NCBI RefSeq assembly: GCF_000365305.1
Contig: NZ_CM001841.1
Coordinates: 1,233,653 to 1,297,652, forward strand
Direction: 5' to 3'
DNA length: 64,000 nucleotides
DNA from: Dickeya dianthicola NCPPB 453
GTDB taxonomy: Bacteria > Pseudomonadota > Gammaproteobacteria > Enterobacterales > Enterobacteriaceae
The notes beneath the pieces are model-generated. The model saw only the letters and a list, made by a program, of their open reading frames with translations, did no database searches and was not told where the DNA came from. The translations under genes and the position numbers were made by a program. Of the stretch, positions 1 through 9,910 are shown in pieces. The first letter of the stretch is position 1. The number at the start of each line of letters is the position of its first letter.

Positions 1-818
1 AGCAGGGTGCGCAATGGCGTGGTCGCCATGTGTCGTTTTAACTGTAGCAGCAACAGCAATTCCCGCTGTACGGTGCGCAGCAGGATGACCGGTTCACACT
101 CTTCCAGCCGCAACTGCTGCAAAATGTGCCACGCGCGTTTGCTTTTGCCGCCCAGCAGCGCATCCAGCCAGTGGAACGGCGTGAAATGCGCGGCATCGTT
201 GACCGCCTGTTCGACCCGCGGCAGCGTCAGCTTGCCGTCCGGATACAACAGCGACAGCCGCTCCAGCGCTTGCACCAACGCCAGCAGATTCCCTTCATAG
301 CAATAGCAAATCAACTGGCTGGCGGCGTCATCCAGCTCCAGCTTCATGTTTTTAGCGCGCTGCGCCACCCAGCGGGGGAGTTGTTCCTGTTCGGGCGTCA
401 TGCAGGGGACGTACACGCCCTGTTGCGACAACGCCTTGAACCAGGCGCTGTTTTCCTGCGCTTTGGTGAGCTTGTTGCCCCTGACCATCAACAGGATGTC
501 GGGATGCAGCAAGGTGGTGAGTTTGACCAGTTGCTCGCCGGCGGGAGCGCCGGGACCCGCGTCTGGTAGCATCAGCAACAAGGTCTGGCGGGATGCGAAC
601 AGGCTGAGCGCCTGACAGGTGGAAAAAATGGCGTCCCAGTCGGTATTGTTATCCAACGTGAAACTGAAATGTTCCAGAAAATCCTGCTGACGGGCGATAG
701 TCCGGATCTGATCCTGACTTTCCTGCAGCAATAAAGGTTCATTGCCGAACAGTAGATAACAGCCGCGCAGCCCCTCATGGAGCTGCGCGGTCAGTTGTTC
801 GGGGTAGATCCGAATCAT
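1..818 (-). CDS. holA: DNA polymerase III subunit delta, partial (3' end outside window)
   Basis: This is the delta subunit of the clamp-loader complex, which opens the beta sliding clamp during replication. Reading leftward from the ATG at 818 gives an uninterrupted frame of about 272 codons (start [19 protein letters not shown], then [16 protein letters not shown]) that runs off the window edge. The family is usually about 340 residues, so the last fifth is missing. The start overlaps the lptE stop by 4 bp (ATGA), which indicates translational coupling in a leuS-lptE-holA operon, the same order as in E. coli. Family membership is clear from the N-terminal sequence; the missing end is only a window effect. 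Confidence 0.93.
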   Translation of the reverse strand, partial: MIRIYPEQLTAQLHEGLRGCYLLFGNEPLLLQESQDQIRTIARQQDFLEHFSFTLDNNTDWDAIFSTCQALSLFASRQTLLLMLPDAGPGAPAGEQLVKLTTLLHPDILLMVRGNKLTKAQENSAWFKALSQQGVYVPCMTPEQEQLPRWVAQRAKNMKLELDDAASQLICYCYEGNLLALVQALERLSLLYPDGKLTLPRVEQAVNDAAHFTPFHWLDALLGGKSKRAWHILQQLRLEECEPVILLRTVQRELLLLLQLKRHMATTPLRTL

Positions 819-1369
819 GGGCGTGCCGGTACGGATGTCGCGTCCTGCGCCTTCTGCTGGATTTTCGCGTTCTGACTTCTTTTGATCGTCAGTAGTTTTC
901 GTACCAATTGCTGGGCCGCCTGGTCACGCATTTCACGCAGCACGATATCCTGCTCGGCGTCTTTAGCCAGTGCGGCAAGCGGGTTATCGAAGAAGGAGCG
1001 GAAAATCGTCACGCTGAGCGGATAGATGTCATCACCTGGAATCAGCACCTGTGCCTTAACTTCCAGAACCAGCTGGTACTCCGCTGTTTTCCCATCCTGG
1101 AAAATAGAGACGGTGTTGCGGGTCAGATGGTCTCCCATAAAGCGGAAGGACGGCAGATCCTTACGTGTGGTATTTTCCATGATGTTGACGTTGTTGAGAC
1201 GCAACTGTTCACGGATGGCCCGCGTCATCGGGCCGTAGGGGTCGCCGCTGTCCAGAATCAGATTATGCAACTGCTCCGGCATCTGAGTCGTGCCGCGCAG
1301 ATGAAAGCCGCAGCCGGCGGTCATCAAGACCACCAGCCCCAGCACCAGCGTTAAAAACGGGTGTCGCAC
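815..1369 (-). CDS. lptE: LPS-assembly lipoprotein LptE
   Basis: LptE is the outer-membrane lipoprotein that plugs the LptD barrel and helps deliver lipopolysaccharide to the cell surface. The 184-residue product begins with a lipoprotein signal peptide; the lipobox TAGC puts the acylated cysteine at residue 20. The conserved segments [22 protein letters not shown] and the RSFFDNP region match LptE (formerly RlpB). It lies 15 bp downstream of leuS and overlaps holA by 4 bp, so it is probably co-transcribed with both. The C-terminal tail is somewhat shorter than in E. coli (193 residues), which is a variable part of the family. Confidence 0.95.
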   Translation of the reverse strand: MRHPFLTLVLGLVVLMTAGCGFHLRGTTQMPEQLHNLILDSGDPYGPMTRAIREQLRLNNVNIMENTTRKDLPSFRFMGDHLTRNTVSIFQDGKTAEYQLVLEVKAQVLIPGDDIYPLSVTIFRSFFDNPLAALAKDAEQDIVLREMRDQAAQQLVRKLLTIKRSQNAKIQQKAQDATSVPARP

Positions 1370-1384
1370 AGTACCCTCCTTGCC

Positions 1385-3967
1385 TTAACCCACAACCAGG
1401 TTAAGCAGTTTGCCTGGAACGAAAATCACTTTACGAACGCTCACGCCATCCAGATATTTGGCGACCAACGGCTCCTGCGCCGCCCGATCGCGAACCTGCT
1501 GCTCGGTGGCATCGGCCGCCACGGTGATTTTACCGCGGACTTTACCGTTGACCTGTACCACCACCAGACGAGAGTCTTCCACCATCGCCTGTTCTTCCGC
1601 TACCGGCCACGGCGCCTGATCGATGTCGCCTTCGCCTTTCAGCTCGTTCCACAATACGAAACAGGCGTGCGGCGTGAACGGGTAGAGCATCCGCACCACC
1701 GCCAGCAGCGTTTCCTGGGTCAGCGCGCGATCCTGTTCCGACTCCTGCGACGCTTTAGCCAGCTTATTCATCAGCTCCATGATCGCCGCGATGGCGGTGT
1801 TGAAGGTCTGACGACGGCCGATATCATCCGTCACTTTGGCGATGGTTTTGTGCAGGTCGCGGCGCAGCGCTTTTTGGTCTTCCGTCAGCGCAGCCGCGTC
1901 CAACGGTTGGGTGGCGCCTTTCCCGGTGTGGTCGTAAACCTGTTTCCACACGCGTTTCAGGAAACGGTTAGCCCCTTCCACGCCGGATTCCTGCCATTCC
2001 AGCGTCATTTCCGCCGGGGATGCGAACATCATAAACAGGCGTACGGTGTCGGCGCCGTAGCGTTCCACCATGACCTGCGGGTCGATACCGTTGTTTTTCG
2101 ATTTCGACATTTTGCTCATGCCGGCGTAAACCAGCTCGCGGCCGTCATTATCGAACGCCTTGGTGATACGGCCTTTGTCGTCGCGTTCCAGCGTCACGTC
2201 GCTCGGCGATACCCAGATTCGCTCGCCGCTGTTGCCGACATGGTAGAAGGCGTCGGCCAGCACCATCCCCTGGCACAACAGACGTTTGGCGGGCTCGTTA
2301 GAGTTAACCAGGCCAGCATCGCGCATCAGTTTGTGGAAGAAACGGAAGTACATCAGGTGCATGATGGCGTGTTCGATACCGCCCACATACTGATCTACCG
2401 GCAGCCAGTAGTTGGCGGCTGCGGGATCCAGCATGCCCTGATCGTACTGCGGGCAGGTATAACGCGCGTAATACCAGGACGACTCCATGAAGGTATCGAA
2501 GGTATCGGTTTCACGCAGCGCCGGCTGGCCGTTGACCGTGGTCTTGGCCCATTCGGGATCGGCTTTGATCGGGCTGGTGATACCGTCCATCACCACGTCT
2601 TCCGGCAGAATCACCGGCAACTGGTCTTCCGGCGTCGGGATCACCGTGCCGTCTTCCAGCGTCACCATCGGAATCGGCGCCCCCCAATAACGCTGGCGGG
2701 ACACGCCCCAGTCGCGCAGGCGGTAATTAACCTTACGCTGCCCGACGCCCAACGATACCAGTTTGTCGGCAATAGCGTTAAAGGCGGCGTCAAAGTCCAG
2801 TCCGTCGAATTCGCCGGAGTTGAACAGGCGGCCTTTTTCCGTTTGCGCCTGGGCGGACAGATCCGGCTCGCTGCCGTCTGCCATCAGAATAACCGGTTTC
2901 ACCAGCAGGTGGTATTTGTGGGCGAATTCCCAGTCGCGCTGGTCGTGGCCCGGTACCGCCATGACAGCACCGGTGCCGTATTCCATCAGCACGAAGTTGG
3001 CGGCCCATACCGGCACGTTTTCGCCAGTCAGCGGGTGGATGGCGAACAGACCGGTGGCGACGCCTTTTTTCTCCATGGTCGCCATGTCGGCTTCCGCCAC
3101 TTTGGTGTTGCGGCATTCGGCGATAAAGTCCTGCAGCGCCGGGTTGTTTTCCGCCGCTTTCAGCGCCAGCGGGTGACCGGCCGCCACGGCGACATAGGTC
3201 ACGCCCATGAAGGTGTCCGGGCGGGTGGTGTAAACGGTCAGGGTGTCGTCGCCGTCGGCGATCCGGAAGGTGATTTCCACCCCTTCGGAACGGCCGATCC
3301 AGTTGCGCTGCATGGTTTTGACCTGCTCAGGCCAGCTTTCCAGCGTGTCCAGATCGTTGAGCAGTTCGTCGGCATAAGCGGTGATTTTGATGAACCACTG
3401 CGGGATTTCCTTGCGCTCCACCTTGGTATCGCAACGCCAGCAGCACCCGTCGATCACTTGCTCGTTGGCCAGTACGGTCTGGTCGTTCGGGCACCAGTTC
3501 ACCGCGGAGGTTTTTTTATAAACCAGGCCTTTTTCGTACAGTTTGGTGAAAAACCACTGTTCCCAGCGGTAGTAATCCGGTTTGCAGGTCGCGACTTCGC
3601 GATCCCAGTCGTAACCGAAACCCAGCAGTTTCAGCTGGTTTTTCATGTATTCGATATTGGCGTAGGTCCAGGGCGCCGGTGCGGTATTGTTTTTCACCGC
3701 CGCGCCTTCCGCCGGCAGACCAAAGGCGTCCCAGCCGATCGGCTGCAGCACGTTTTTGCCCAGCATACGCTGGTAGCGGGAGATCACGTCGCCGATGGTG
3801 TAGTTGCGGACATGACCCATGTGTAGACGGCCAGAAGGGTAAGGCAGCATGGAAAGGCAATAGTATTTTTCCTTGCCGGGTTCTTCGGTCACTTTGAAAG
3901 TTTGTTTCTCTTGCCAGTGAAGCTGGACGTGCGCTTCGATCTCTTCTGGGCGGTATTGCTCTTGCAT
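1385..3967 (-). CDS. leuS: leucyl-tRNA synthetase
   Basis: This cytoplasmic class I aminoacyl-tRNA synthetase charges tRNA-Leu. The 860-residue protein has the standard length. The HIGH-type ATP-binding motif appears as HMGH at residues 49-52, the inserted CP1 editing domain occupies roughly residues 220-420, the KMSKS loop is present as KMSKSKNNG near residue 620, and the anticodon-binding and C-terminal domains follow. It is the first gene of a leftward leuS-lptE-holA operon and is divergent from ybeL. The start [15 protein letters not shown] matches the usual family N-terminus. Nothing unusual was seen. Confidence 0.98.
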   Translation of the reverse strand: MQEQYRPEEIEAHVQLHWQEKQTFKVTEEPGKEKYYCLSMLPYPSGRLHMGHVRNYTIGDVISRYQRMLGKNVLQPIGWDAFGLPAEGAAVKNNTAPAPWTYANIEYMKNQLKLLGFGYDWDREVATCKPDYYRWEQWFFTKLYEKGLVYKKTSAVNWCPNDQTVLANEQVIDGCCWRCDTKVERKEIPQWFIKITAYADELLNDLDTLESWPEQVKTMQRNWIGRSEGVEITFRIADGDDTLTVYTTRPDTFMGVTYVAVAAGHPLALKAAENNPALQDFIAECRNTKVAEADMATMEKKGVATGLFAIHPLTGENVPVWAANFVLMEYGTGAVMAVPGHDQRDWEFAHKYHLLVKPVILMADGSEPDLSAQAQTEKGRLFNSGEFDGLDFDAAFNAIADKLVSLGVGQRKVNYRLRDWGVSRQRYWGAPIPMVTLEDGTVIPTPEDQLPVILPEDVVMDGITSPIKADPEWAKTTVNGQPALRETDTFDTFMESSWYYARYTCPQYDQGMLDPAAANYWLPVDQYVGGIEHAIMHLMYFRFFHKLMRDAGLVNSNEPAKRLLCQGMVLADAFYHVGNSGERIWVSPSDVTLERDDKGRITKAFDNDGRELVYAGMSKMSKSKNNGIDPQVMVERYGADTVRLFMMFASPAEMTLEWQESGVEGANRFLKRVWKQVYDHTGKGATQPLDAAALTEDQKALRRDLHKTIAKVTDDIGRRQTFNTAIAAIMELMNKLAKASQESEQDRALTQETLLAVVRMLYPFTPHACFVLWNELKGEGDIDQAPWPVAEEQAMVEDSRLVVVQVNGKVRGKITVAADATEQQVRDRAAQEPLVAKYLDGVSVRKVIFVPGKLLNLVVG

Positions 3968-4225
3968 GGCTGCCAGTGGTCCTTAGTGAAAATCGCTACC
4001 TTGGTAGCATGTGCTGTTTCATTTCAAAAGATCCGCATAGCATAGCTGATAAGCGACTGGCTCAACAACCGCTTGAGGCGGTCCGGGGCCGATTTATGCG
4101 GCGTCGGTGGCGAAGACGGCGGTTAAACCCGCGGATTGGGAAGCGGCTCCCGGTTGCGCCGTAAAAATCATCTACACTAGGCTGTGTAGGCCCGTCGATA
4201 AGCGCTTTCACGCTAAGGAGTCACG

Positions 4226-4708
4226 ATGAGCAAAGTCGTTCAGTATTACCGGGAACTGATGTCCGCCGTTACCGAATGGTTAAGCCACGGCGAGCGGGAC
4301 ATGGATAAGCTGATGTCGGATGCCCGGCGCCAGTTGCAGGAAACCAATGAACTGACGCAAAAGGAGATTGAGCAGGTAATCCTGGCGCTCCAGCGTGATC
4401 TGGCGGCTTTTTCCCTCAGCTACGAGGCGAGCCAGAATGCTTTTTCCGAAAGCGTGTTCGTGCGCGTGGTCCGCGAAAGCCTGTGGCAGAATCTGGCGGA
4501 CATCACCGATAAGACGCAATTGGAATGGCGCGAAGTGCTTAAGGATGTCAGTCATCACGGCGTGTATCACAGCGGCGAGGTGGTAGGGCTCGGCAATTTG
4601 GTGTGCGAGCAGTGCCATCACCACATCGCTTTTTATACTCCGGAGGTGCTGCCGCTGTGCCCGAAATGCGGCCATGACCAGTTCCATCGCCAGCCGTTTT
4701 CGCCCTGA
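4226..4708 (+). CDS. ybeL: YbeL-family zinc-ribbon protein (DUF1451)
   Basis: A 160-residue soluble protein of the YbeL/DUF1451 family. Its molecular function is not established. The N-terminal two thirds are charged and helical (MSKVVQYYRELMSAVTEWL). The C-terminus carries a zinc ribbon made of two CxxC pairs, CEQC and CPKC, that would bind one zinc ion. The start is supported by an AAGGAG ribosome binding site 6-7 bases upstream. It is a single gene divergent from leuS and convergent with the glt operon, as in E. coli although the genes that flank it there are missing. The family call is firm; the role is unknown. Confidence 0.9.
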   Translation: MSKVVQYYRELMSAVTEWLSHGERDMDKLMSDARRQLQETNELTQKEIEQVILALQRDLAAFSLSYEASQNAFSESVFVRVVRESLWQNLADITDKTQLEWREVLKDVSHHGVYHSGEVVGLGNLVCEQCHHHIAFYTPEVLPLCPKCGHDQFHRQPFSP

Positions 4709-4728
4709 CTGGGAGCCTGCGGAAAAAA

Positions 4729-4750
4729 CAAGGGTGCCGAAGCACCCTTG
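4729..4750 (-). terminator. Rho-independent terminator of gltIJKL
   Basis: A perfect 9-bp stem (CAAGGGTGC with its complement) and a 4-base loop lie 23 bp past the gltL stop. On the minus strand it is followed by a run of six T. It therefore terminates the glt operon rather than ybeL. Confidence 0.9.
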
Positions 4751-4772
4751 CGAGACGGTGGAACGCCGCGGA

Positions 4773-5501
4773 TTAATGCAGGATTTTCGCCAGAAAGTCT
4801 TTAGCGCGGTCAGATTGCGGGTTGCTGAAGAAGTCCTCTTTGCGGGTGTCTTCAATGATCTTGCCTTCATCCATGAAGATAACGCGGTGCGCCACTTTGC
4901 GGGCGAACCCCATCTCGTGGGTCACCACCATCATGGTCATGCCTTCTTGCGCCAGCTCCACCATCACGTCTAGCACTTCATTGATCATTTCAGGGTCGAG
5001 CGCCGAGGTCGGTTCGTCAAACAGCATCGCCACCGGGTCCATGCATAGCGCGCGGGCGATAGCCACTCGCTGTTGCTGGCCGCCGGACAACTGCCCGGGG
5101 AACTTGTTGGCATGCGCCGACAGGCCGACGCGCGCCAGCAGCTTCAGCCCCTTCTCGCGGGCAGTCTCTTTGTTGCGTTTAAGTACCTTGACCTGTGCCA
5201 GCGTCAGGTTGTCGACGATGGACAAATGGGGAAACAGCTCAAAATGCTGGAACACCATACCGACTTTGGCGCGCAGTTGCGCCAGATTGGTGCGTTTGTC
5301 GTTGACAGTGATGCCGTTAACGTCGATCTGACCTTGCTGGATCGGCTCCAGGCCGTTAACGGTTTTGATTAAGGTCGATTTTCCGGAGCCGGAAGGTCCG
5401 CAAACCACTACCACTTCACCTTTTTTCACTTCGGTGGAGCAGTCGGTCAGCACCTGAAATTGACCATACCATTTAGACACATTTTTCAGGAAAATCATCA
5501 A
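4773..5501 (-). CDS. gltL: glutamate/aspartate ABC transporter ATP-binding protein
   Basis: This is the ATPase of the GltIJKL importer and powers uptake of L-glutamate and L-aspartate across the inner membrane. The 242-residue protein has the full nucleotide-binding set: Walker [10 protein letters not shown] near residue 35, the Q-loop region [11 protein letters not shown], the ABC signature LSGGQQQR, Walker [15 protein letters not shown] and the switch histidine in VTHEMGF. Its start overlaps the gltK stop by 4 bp. It is the last gene of the operon, followed directly by a strong terminator. Confidence 0.97.
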   Translation of the reverse strand: MMIFLKNVSKWYGQFQVLTDCSTEVKKGEVVVVCGPSGSGKSTLIKTVNGLEPIQQGQIDVNGITVNDKRTNLAQLRAKVGMVFQHFELFPHLSIVDNLTLAQVKVLKRNKETAREKGLKLLARVGLSAHANKFPGQLSGGQQQRVAIARALCMDPVAMLFDEPTSALDPEMINEVLDVMVELAQEGMTMMVVTHEMGFARKVAHRVIFMDEGKIIEDTRKEDFFSNPQSDRAKDFLAKILH

Positions 5502-6172
5502 ACCGTCCTTCTCTTCAAATAATTGACCAGCATCGACGCCGAGAGGCTGATAACAAAATACACAAACCCGGCGAACAGGATCATTTCTACCTGGGTGCCG
5601 TCACGTTCGCCGATGGTGGATGCGGTACGGAAGAAGTCCGCCAGACTGAGCACGTACACCAGCGAGGTATCCTGAAACAGCACGATACCCTGAGTCAGCA
5701 GCAAGGGAATCATGGCCCGGAATGCCTGAGGCAGAATCACCAGCCGCATGGATTGCCAGTGGGTCATCCCCAGAGCCAGTGCGGCGGAGGACTGCCCGCG
5801 GGAGATACTCTGGATACCGGCGCGGATAATCTCGGAATAATAGGCTGCCTCAAACAGTGAGAAGGCTACCATAGCTGATACCAGCCGAATATCGGTTTTC
5901 GGAGAAAGGCCAAGCACATTTTGTAAGAAGCTTGGCACGATCAGATAGAACCACAGCAGCACCATCACCAACGGCACCGAGCGGAACAAGTTGACGTACA
6001 GTTTCGCAAACCAACTGACGGGTTTGATGGGCGACAGGCGCATCACCGCCAGCACGGTGCCCCAGACAATCCCCACCACGACCGCGATCAGGGTGATTTC
6101 CAGCGTGACGCCCATCCCCTTGATTAGATAAGGCAGGCTGGGTGGAATTGAACTCCAGTCAAAGTTGTACAT
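5498..6172 (-). CDS. gltK: glutamate/aspartate ABC transporter permease GltK
   Basis: One of the two inner-membrane permease subunits of the glutamate/aspartate importer. The 224 residues contain the usual five or so membrane segments of the His/Glu/Gln permease family and the EAA coupling-helix region ([20 protein letters not shown]), which docks on the GltL ATPase. It lies 4 bp downstream of gltJ and overlaps gltL by 4 bp, so translation of the three genes is coupled. Length and order match the E. coli operon. Confidence 0.96.
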   Translation of the reverse strand: MYNFDWSSIPPSLPYLIKGMGVTLEITLIAVVVGIVWGTVLAVMRLSPIKPVSWFAKLYVNLFRSVPLVMVLLWFYLIVPSFLQNVLGLSPKTDIRLVSAMVAFSLFEAAYYSEIIRAGIQSISRGQSSAALALGMTHWQSMRLVILPQAFRAMIPLLLTQGIVLFQDTSLVYVLSLADFFRTASTIGERDGTQVEMILFAGFVYFVISLSASMLVNYLKRRTV

Positions 6173-6176
6173 TTAT

Positions 6177-6917
6177 TTATTTGCTCCCCAGATTGCCCGG
6201 CAGACGGGTTTTACGCTCCACAATCTGCATGATCAGCATGATGATGGCGTTGATGCCGATATAGGCCAGCGTGATAGCGCTGAAGGACTCATAGGCGTGG
6301 GCGGAGTAATCCAGCAGTTTGCCGGCCTGCGCCGCCATGTCCACCAGACCGATGGTGGAGGCGATGGCGGAATTTTTCACCAGATTGAGCATTTCCGACG
6401 TCAGCGGCGGCACCACCACCCGGTAGGCGTTGGGCAGCAAGACATAACGGTAGGTCTGGGGAAGGGTCAGACCGATCGCCAGCCCGGCGGCCTTCTGGCC
6501 ACGCGGCAGCGACTGAATACCTGCCCGCACCTGTTCGCACACGCGTGCGGCGGTGAACATACCCAGACAAAACATCGAAGACAGGAAAAACTGGATATTG
6601 GGGTCCAGTTCGGCTTTAAACCACATGCCGATGTTGGCCGGCAGTAACTCTGGTACCACCAGATACCAACTGAAGAACTGGACAATCAGCGGCACGTTGC
6701 GAAACAGTTCCACATAACAGGTGCCGATGCCGGACAGCAGGCGGTTGGGGACGGTACGCAGAATACCCAGCAGTGAGCCCAGCAGGAAGGCGATGACCCA
6801 GGCGCACAAGGAAAGTGATACGGTGACTTGCAGGCCGGAAATAATCCACCCCAAATAGGTGGTATTCCCGAACGGAGCAGATTGCAGGAAAATGCCCCAG
6901 TTCCAATCTATTGACAT
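6177..6917 (-). CDS. gltJ: glutamate/aspartate ABC transporter permease GltJ
   Basis: The second inner-membrane permease subunit of the glutamate/aspartate importer, 246 residues. It has the His/Glu/Gln family membrane segments and the EAA loop (AAGLAIGLTLPQTYRYVLLPN). The start MSIDWNWGIFLQSAPFGNTT matches the family. A 163-bp gap carrying a terminator-like structure separates it from gltI, so the level of gltJKL is likely lower than that of the binding protein. This is a common arrangement for ABC importers and here coincides with a probable SroC-type RNA. Confidence 0.96.
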   Translation of the reverse strand: MSIDWNWGIFLQSAPFGNTTYLGWIISGLQVTVSLSLCAWVIAFLLGSLLGILRTVPNRLLSGIGTCYVELFRNVPLIVQFFSWYLVVPELLPANIGMWFKAELDPNIQFFLSSMFCLGMFTAARVCEQVRAGIQSLPRGQKAAGLAIGLTLPQTYRYVLLPNAYRVVVPPLTSEMLNLVKNSAIASTIGLVDMAAQAGKLLDYSAHAYESFSAITLAYIGINAIIMLIMQIVERKTRLPGNLGSK

Positions 6918-6930
6918 AACGAACTCCGGT

Positions 6931-7080
6931 AAAAAAGGGGTAGCGTTCGCTACCCCGAAGATTGATGAGTGGCTTGTGAGTTCGCAGGATGGGGAACGAC
7001 CACCCTGCGCCTGTCTGTCTTGCCACGAATCAGCAATCGGAAGGCAGAATTACTGCCCTTTATTGTCATTATTAATTCGG
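6931..7080 (-). ncRNA. sroC: SroC-like small RNA region between gltI and gltJ
   Basis: In E. coli and Salmonella the gltI-gltJ interval yields SroC, a processed RNA that sequesters the sRNA GcvB. Here the 163-bp interval, read leftward, has three hairpins in series. The first has GGCAG/CTGCC arms at 7043-7057. The second is a 10-bp stem at 6983-7009 that is fully paired only in minus-strand RNA, because a G-U pair there would be an A-C mismatch on the plus strand. The third is an intrinsic terminator at 6937-6956. CA-rich single-stranded stretches (ACTCACAAGCCACTCA) could pair with a G/U-rich GcvB seed. The position is exact; the sRNA identity is inferred from location and structure, and the 5' end is unknown. 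Confidence 0.55.
6937..6956 (-). terminator. intercistronic terminator between gltI and gltJ
   Basis: An 8-bp perfect GC-rich stem (arms GGGGTAGC and GCTACCCC) with a 4-base loop is followed on the minus strand by six T. It ends 14 bp before the gltJ ATG. It probably allows partial readthrough into gltJKL and forms the 3' end of the SroC-like RNA. Confidence 0.85.
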
Positions 7081-8004
7081 TTACAGCGCCTTATCGTTCG
7101 GTGTCTTGAACAGTGCCTTCATGTCGTCGGACAGGACATAGTTCAGATTAAGATTTTTGGGCGGGATCGGTTGGGTAAACCAGTGCTCGTACCATTTGAC
7201 GGCTTCACCGGAGGTTTGTACCTGAGCGATGGTGTCGTCCACTAGTTTCTTGAATTCAGGGTCGTTCTTACGCAGCATGCAGCCGTAGGCTTCGTGAGAT
7301 TGCGGCGTACCGACAATAACCCACTCATCCGGATTTTTGGCTTTGGCGCGTTCGCCCGCCAGCAGTGCATCGTCCATCATGAAGGCCACCGCGCGGCTGC
7401 TCTCCAGGGTACGGAAGGAATCACCGTGGTCCTTGGCGCTGATGATGCGCAGGTTCAGTTTCTTCTCTTCATTCATCTTGTTCAGCAACACTTCAGAGGT
7501 GGTGCCGGAGGTAACAACCACTGCTTTGCCGTTCAGATCGGTGAAGTCTTTGATGCCGGAATCTTTTTTGGTCAGCAGACGCGTGCCGATAACAAAGATG
7601 GTATTGGAGAAGGCAGCCTGCTGCTGGCGTTCCAGGTTGTTGGTGGTGGAGCCGCACTCCAGGTCGAAGGTGCCGTTTTGCAGCAGCGGGATACGGTTCT
7701 GAGAGGTGATGGGCAGCAATTTCACCTGCAGGTTGGGCGCCCCGACGGCTTTTTTGACGGCCTCAACAATTTTGTCGGAGTAAGCCTGTGAATAGCCTAC
7801 GACTTTTTGCTCATTGTCGTAATAGGAAAACGGTACGGACGATTCACGATGGCCAATAACGATAACACCGCTGTCTTTGACTTTTTTCAGCGTGGGGATC
7901 GATTTGTCTTCTTTGGGGGCCGAGGCTGCCTGTTCTTCTGCATAAGCCATAGTGGCTGTTGTGCTGATCAACATTACCGACAGTGCCAGTTTACGCAATT
8001 GCAT
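7081..8004 (-). CDS. gltI: glutamate/aspartate periplasmic binding protein
   Basis: The periplasmic receptor of the glutamate/aspartate ABC importer. The 307-residue precursor starts with a Sec signal peptide (MQLRKLALSVMLISTTATMA, with likely cleavage after AYA near residue 22). The mature type-2 solute-binding fold includes GHRESSVPFSYYD, VVTSGTTSEV and the MMDDALLAGER segment typical of GltI. It is the first gene of gltI-gltJKL. Upstream lie two NtrC-like palindromes about 30 bp apart, so nitrogen control is possible but inferred. A short direct repeat of GGTGCAAATT (8030-8039 and 8045-8054) sits in the leader. Confidence 0.96.
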   Translation of the reverse strand: MQLRKLALSVMLISTTATMAYAEEQAASAPKEDKSIPTLKKVKDSGVIVIGHRESSVPFSYYDNEQKVVGYSQAYSDKIVEAVKKAVGAPNLQVKLLPITSQNRIPLLQNGTFDLECGSTTNNLERQQQAAFSNTIFVIGTRLLTKKDSGIKDFTDLNGKAVVVTSGTTSEVLLNKMNEEKKLNLRIISAKDHGDSFRTLESSRAVAFMMDDALLAGERAKAKNPDEWVIVGTPQSHEAYGCMLRKNDPEFKKLVDDTIAQVQTSGEAVKWYEHWFTQPIPPKNLNLNYVLSDDMKALFKTPNDKAL

Positions 8005-8178
8005 GCTCTAACTCCTTTGCTGTTATGGTGGTGCAAATTGTGGCGGTGCAAATTCTGTTGGGGGAGATACCGGCCACATGGTATGCACCGCTAAAGAGCG
8101 AATAAAACGCTGTCATATTTAAAAATAGCGGATTGTAAACATATTGAAACGAGAGTGTTTGTTTTTTGCGAGGCGCTC

Positions 8179-8225
8179 CGCACCAAACTGCTGCAATAAA
8201 AAATTTATGGCACTAATTTGGTGCA
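8179..8225 (-). promoter_or_regulatory. two NtrC-like operator palindromes upstream of gltI
   Basis: Two 17-bp sites, CGCACCAAACTGCTGCA (8179-8195) and GGCACTAATTTGGTGCA (8209-8225), resemble the NtrC consensus of TGCACCA and TGGTGCA separated by 3 bases, each with about two mismatches. Their centres are 30 bp apart, roughly three helical turns, so they would face the same side of DNA. They lie about 175-220 bp upstream of the gltI start. The sites are visible; assignment to NtrC is inference, and no matching sigma-54 promoter was found. Confidence 0.45.
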
Positions 8226-8330
8226 GCGGGTGCCCTGATATTGTGCTATCACCGGGCGGGGATGGCCGCAAACATGCAACGCACGACGTTTCATATCAAT
8301 AGATAGCAAGGAGTGTGCCAGAAATGAAAT

Positions 8331-8352
8331 AAGACATGTCCAGGCATGTCTT
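8331..8352 (-). terminator. possible terminator after lnt
   Basis: Perfect 8-bp stem AAGACATG/CATGTCTT with a 6-base loop, 22 bp past the lnt stop. The minus-strand tail after it is only moderately T-rich (ATTTCATTT), so termination is plausible but weak. Confidence 0.45.
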
Positions 8353-8373
8353 GTTCTGCGGGTAATGCGGAAA

Positions 8374-9903
8374 TTAGCGCGAACGGAAGCGATAAACCAG
8401 CGCAGCGAGGCCAAACAATGCTTCCATCAGCCACAGCGGCCAGGAACCGAAGCGGGCGTAAGGCGTTATGCCGGTCGCCGGCGCTACGCGAGTTTCCAGC
8501 ACGTTGCGGGTGAACTGCGGGAGACTGGCGCTGATGCTGCCGTCAGGCGCGATGACGGCCGTTACGCCATTGTTGGTGGCGCGCAGCAACGGGCGACCCA
8601 GTTCCAGCGCCCGCATCCGCGCCATCTGGAAATGTTGCCAGGGGCCGATGGAGTTACCGAACCAGGCATCGTTGGAAATGGTCAGCAGCATATCGGTGTC
8701 GGCGCGGAAATTATCGCGAACCTGTTGCCCCAGAATGACCTCATAACAGATGGTGGCGGTGAGGCGGTAACCGTTGACGAGCAGTTGCGGCTGACGATAG
8801 TCGCCGCGGCTGAACGCGGACATTGGTAGGTCGAAGAACGGCGCCAGCGGACGCAGCAGGGTTTCCAGCGGCACAAATTCGCCGAACGGCACCAGATGAT
8901 GCTTGTTGTAGCGGTTGGCGGTAGGGTAGCGATACGGCTGCTGATCGCCCAGTACGATGATGCTGTTATAGAAATCGGTGCGGTTGTTTTCCCGGCGCGC
9001 ATCGACGATGCCGGTGATCAGGCTGCTGTGGTGCTCGCGCAGGATGGCGTCCAGTTGCGTCAGGTAGTCCTGCTGACGGATTTCGACATCCGGAATGGCG
9101 GATTCCGGCCAAATTACCAGCGGCGCCTTGTCCATCAAGGGTTGGGTGTTGTCGAAATAAACTTTCAGCGTGTTGAGCAGTTCGTTCGGGTCCCACTTCA
9201 GCGCCTGCGGAATATTGCCCTGTATCATCGCTACGTTGACTGCGCGCTCCGGCTGCAGTTTGTACCAGTCGAGCGAGCGAAGCGGCCACGGCAATACCAA
9301 CAGCGCAACGGCGACCAGCACCGGCTGCCAGCGCCGCCGCGTCAGCCCCAGCATCAGCAGCCCGCTGATAATCATCAACAGGAAGGTGAGGGTATCGACC
9401 CCGGCGATCGGCGCAATGCCTTTCAGCGGGCCATCAAGCTGGCTGTAGCCGAACTGCAGCCAGGGAAAACCGGTCAGTACCCAACCGCGCAGCAGTTCGG
9501 TGACCTGCCACAGCGCCGGCGCCGCCAGCGCCACGCGCCATACGGTCGTTTGCGGCCACAGGCGTGCAAGCAGCCCGGCGAACAGCATCGGATAGAGCGA
9601 CAGGTAGAGCGCCAGCAGTACCACCAGGCCGACATTTACCGGGCCGGGCATACCGCCGAAGTCGGCGATGCTGTAGTAGACCCAGTGGATGCCGGTGCCG
9701 AACAGACCGAATCCCCAACTGAAACCGATCGCCGCCGCCTGGCGAGAGCGGCGGTTCAGCGTCAGGCCCTGTAGCCCCATCAATGAGACAATGGCGGCCG
9801 GCCAGAAATCATAAGGGGAGAACGCCAGTGTGCCGCAGGCACCGAATAAAAGCGCCAGCAGGAGGCGAACCTGCTGGCGTTGCAATAACAAAGCGACTTC
9901 CAT
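8374..9903 (-). CDS. lnt: apolipoprotein N-acyltransferase
   Basis: Lnt adds the third acyl chain to the N-terminal cysteine of lipoproteins in the inner membrane, the last step of lipoprotein maturation. The 509-residue call starts at [21 protein letters not shown]; a longer frame exists upstream but overlaps corC and lacks family similarity. N-terminal membrane helices are followed by a nitrilase-type periplasmic domain. The catalytic triad is visible as Glu in WPESAIP, Lys in [10 protein letters not shown] and Cys in TICYEVI. It lies 7 bp after corC, the order ybeZ-ybeY-corC-lnt being that of E. coli. Confidence 0.96.
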   Translation of the reverse strand: MEVALLLQRQQVRLLLALLFGACGTLAFSPYDFWPAAIVSLMGLQGLTLNRRSRQAAAIGFSWGFGLFGTGIHWVYYSIADFGGMPGPVNVGLVVLLALYLSLYPMLFAGLLARLWPQTTVWRVALAAPALWQVTELLRGWVLTGFPWLQFGYSQLDGPLKGIAPIAGVDTLTFLLMIISGLLMLGLTRRRWQPVLVAVALLVLPWPLRSLDWYKLQPERAVNVAMIQGNIPQALKWDPNELLNTLKVYFDNTQPLMDKAPLVIWPESAIPDVEIRQQDYLTQLDAILREHHSSLITGIVDARRENNRTDFYNSIIVLGDQQPYRYPTANRYNKHHLVPFGEFVPLETLLRPLAPFFDLPMSAFSRGDYRQPQLLVNGYRLTATICYEVILGQQVRDNFRADTDMLLTISNDAWFGNSIGPWQHFQMARMRALELGRPLLRATNNGVTAVIAPDGSISASLPQFTRNVLETRVAPATGITPYARFGSWPLWLMEALFGLAALVYRFRSR

Positions 9904-9910
9904 GAATGAA

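Larger units (their letters stand above)
8005..8373. other. gene-free interval, gltI upstream region and lnt 3' region
   Basis: No credible gene lies in these 369 bp. The left half is the leader and promoter of gltI, with two operator-like palindromes at 8179-8225. The right end holds the weak hairpin after lnt. I could not identify a convincing sigma-54 (-24/-12) promoter for gltI; a sigma-70 start near 8110-8140 is possible but weak. Confidence 0.6.

Noticed and set aside
1361-3826. An 821-codon open frame antisense to leuS
   Set aside because: It lies entirely opposite leuS, is rich in His/Arg/Gln/Val as expected of a reverse-complement shadow of GC-rich coding DNA, and has no recognisable domain.
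8005-8178. A sigma-54 promoter for gltI
   Set aside because: No GG-N10-GC element with acceptable flanks was found on the minus strand between the NtrC-like sites and gltI.
8205-8414. A 69-codon minus-strand frame between gltI and lnt
   Set aside because: It overlaps the operator-like palindromes and the lnt end, has no ribosome binding site and a scrambled composition.
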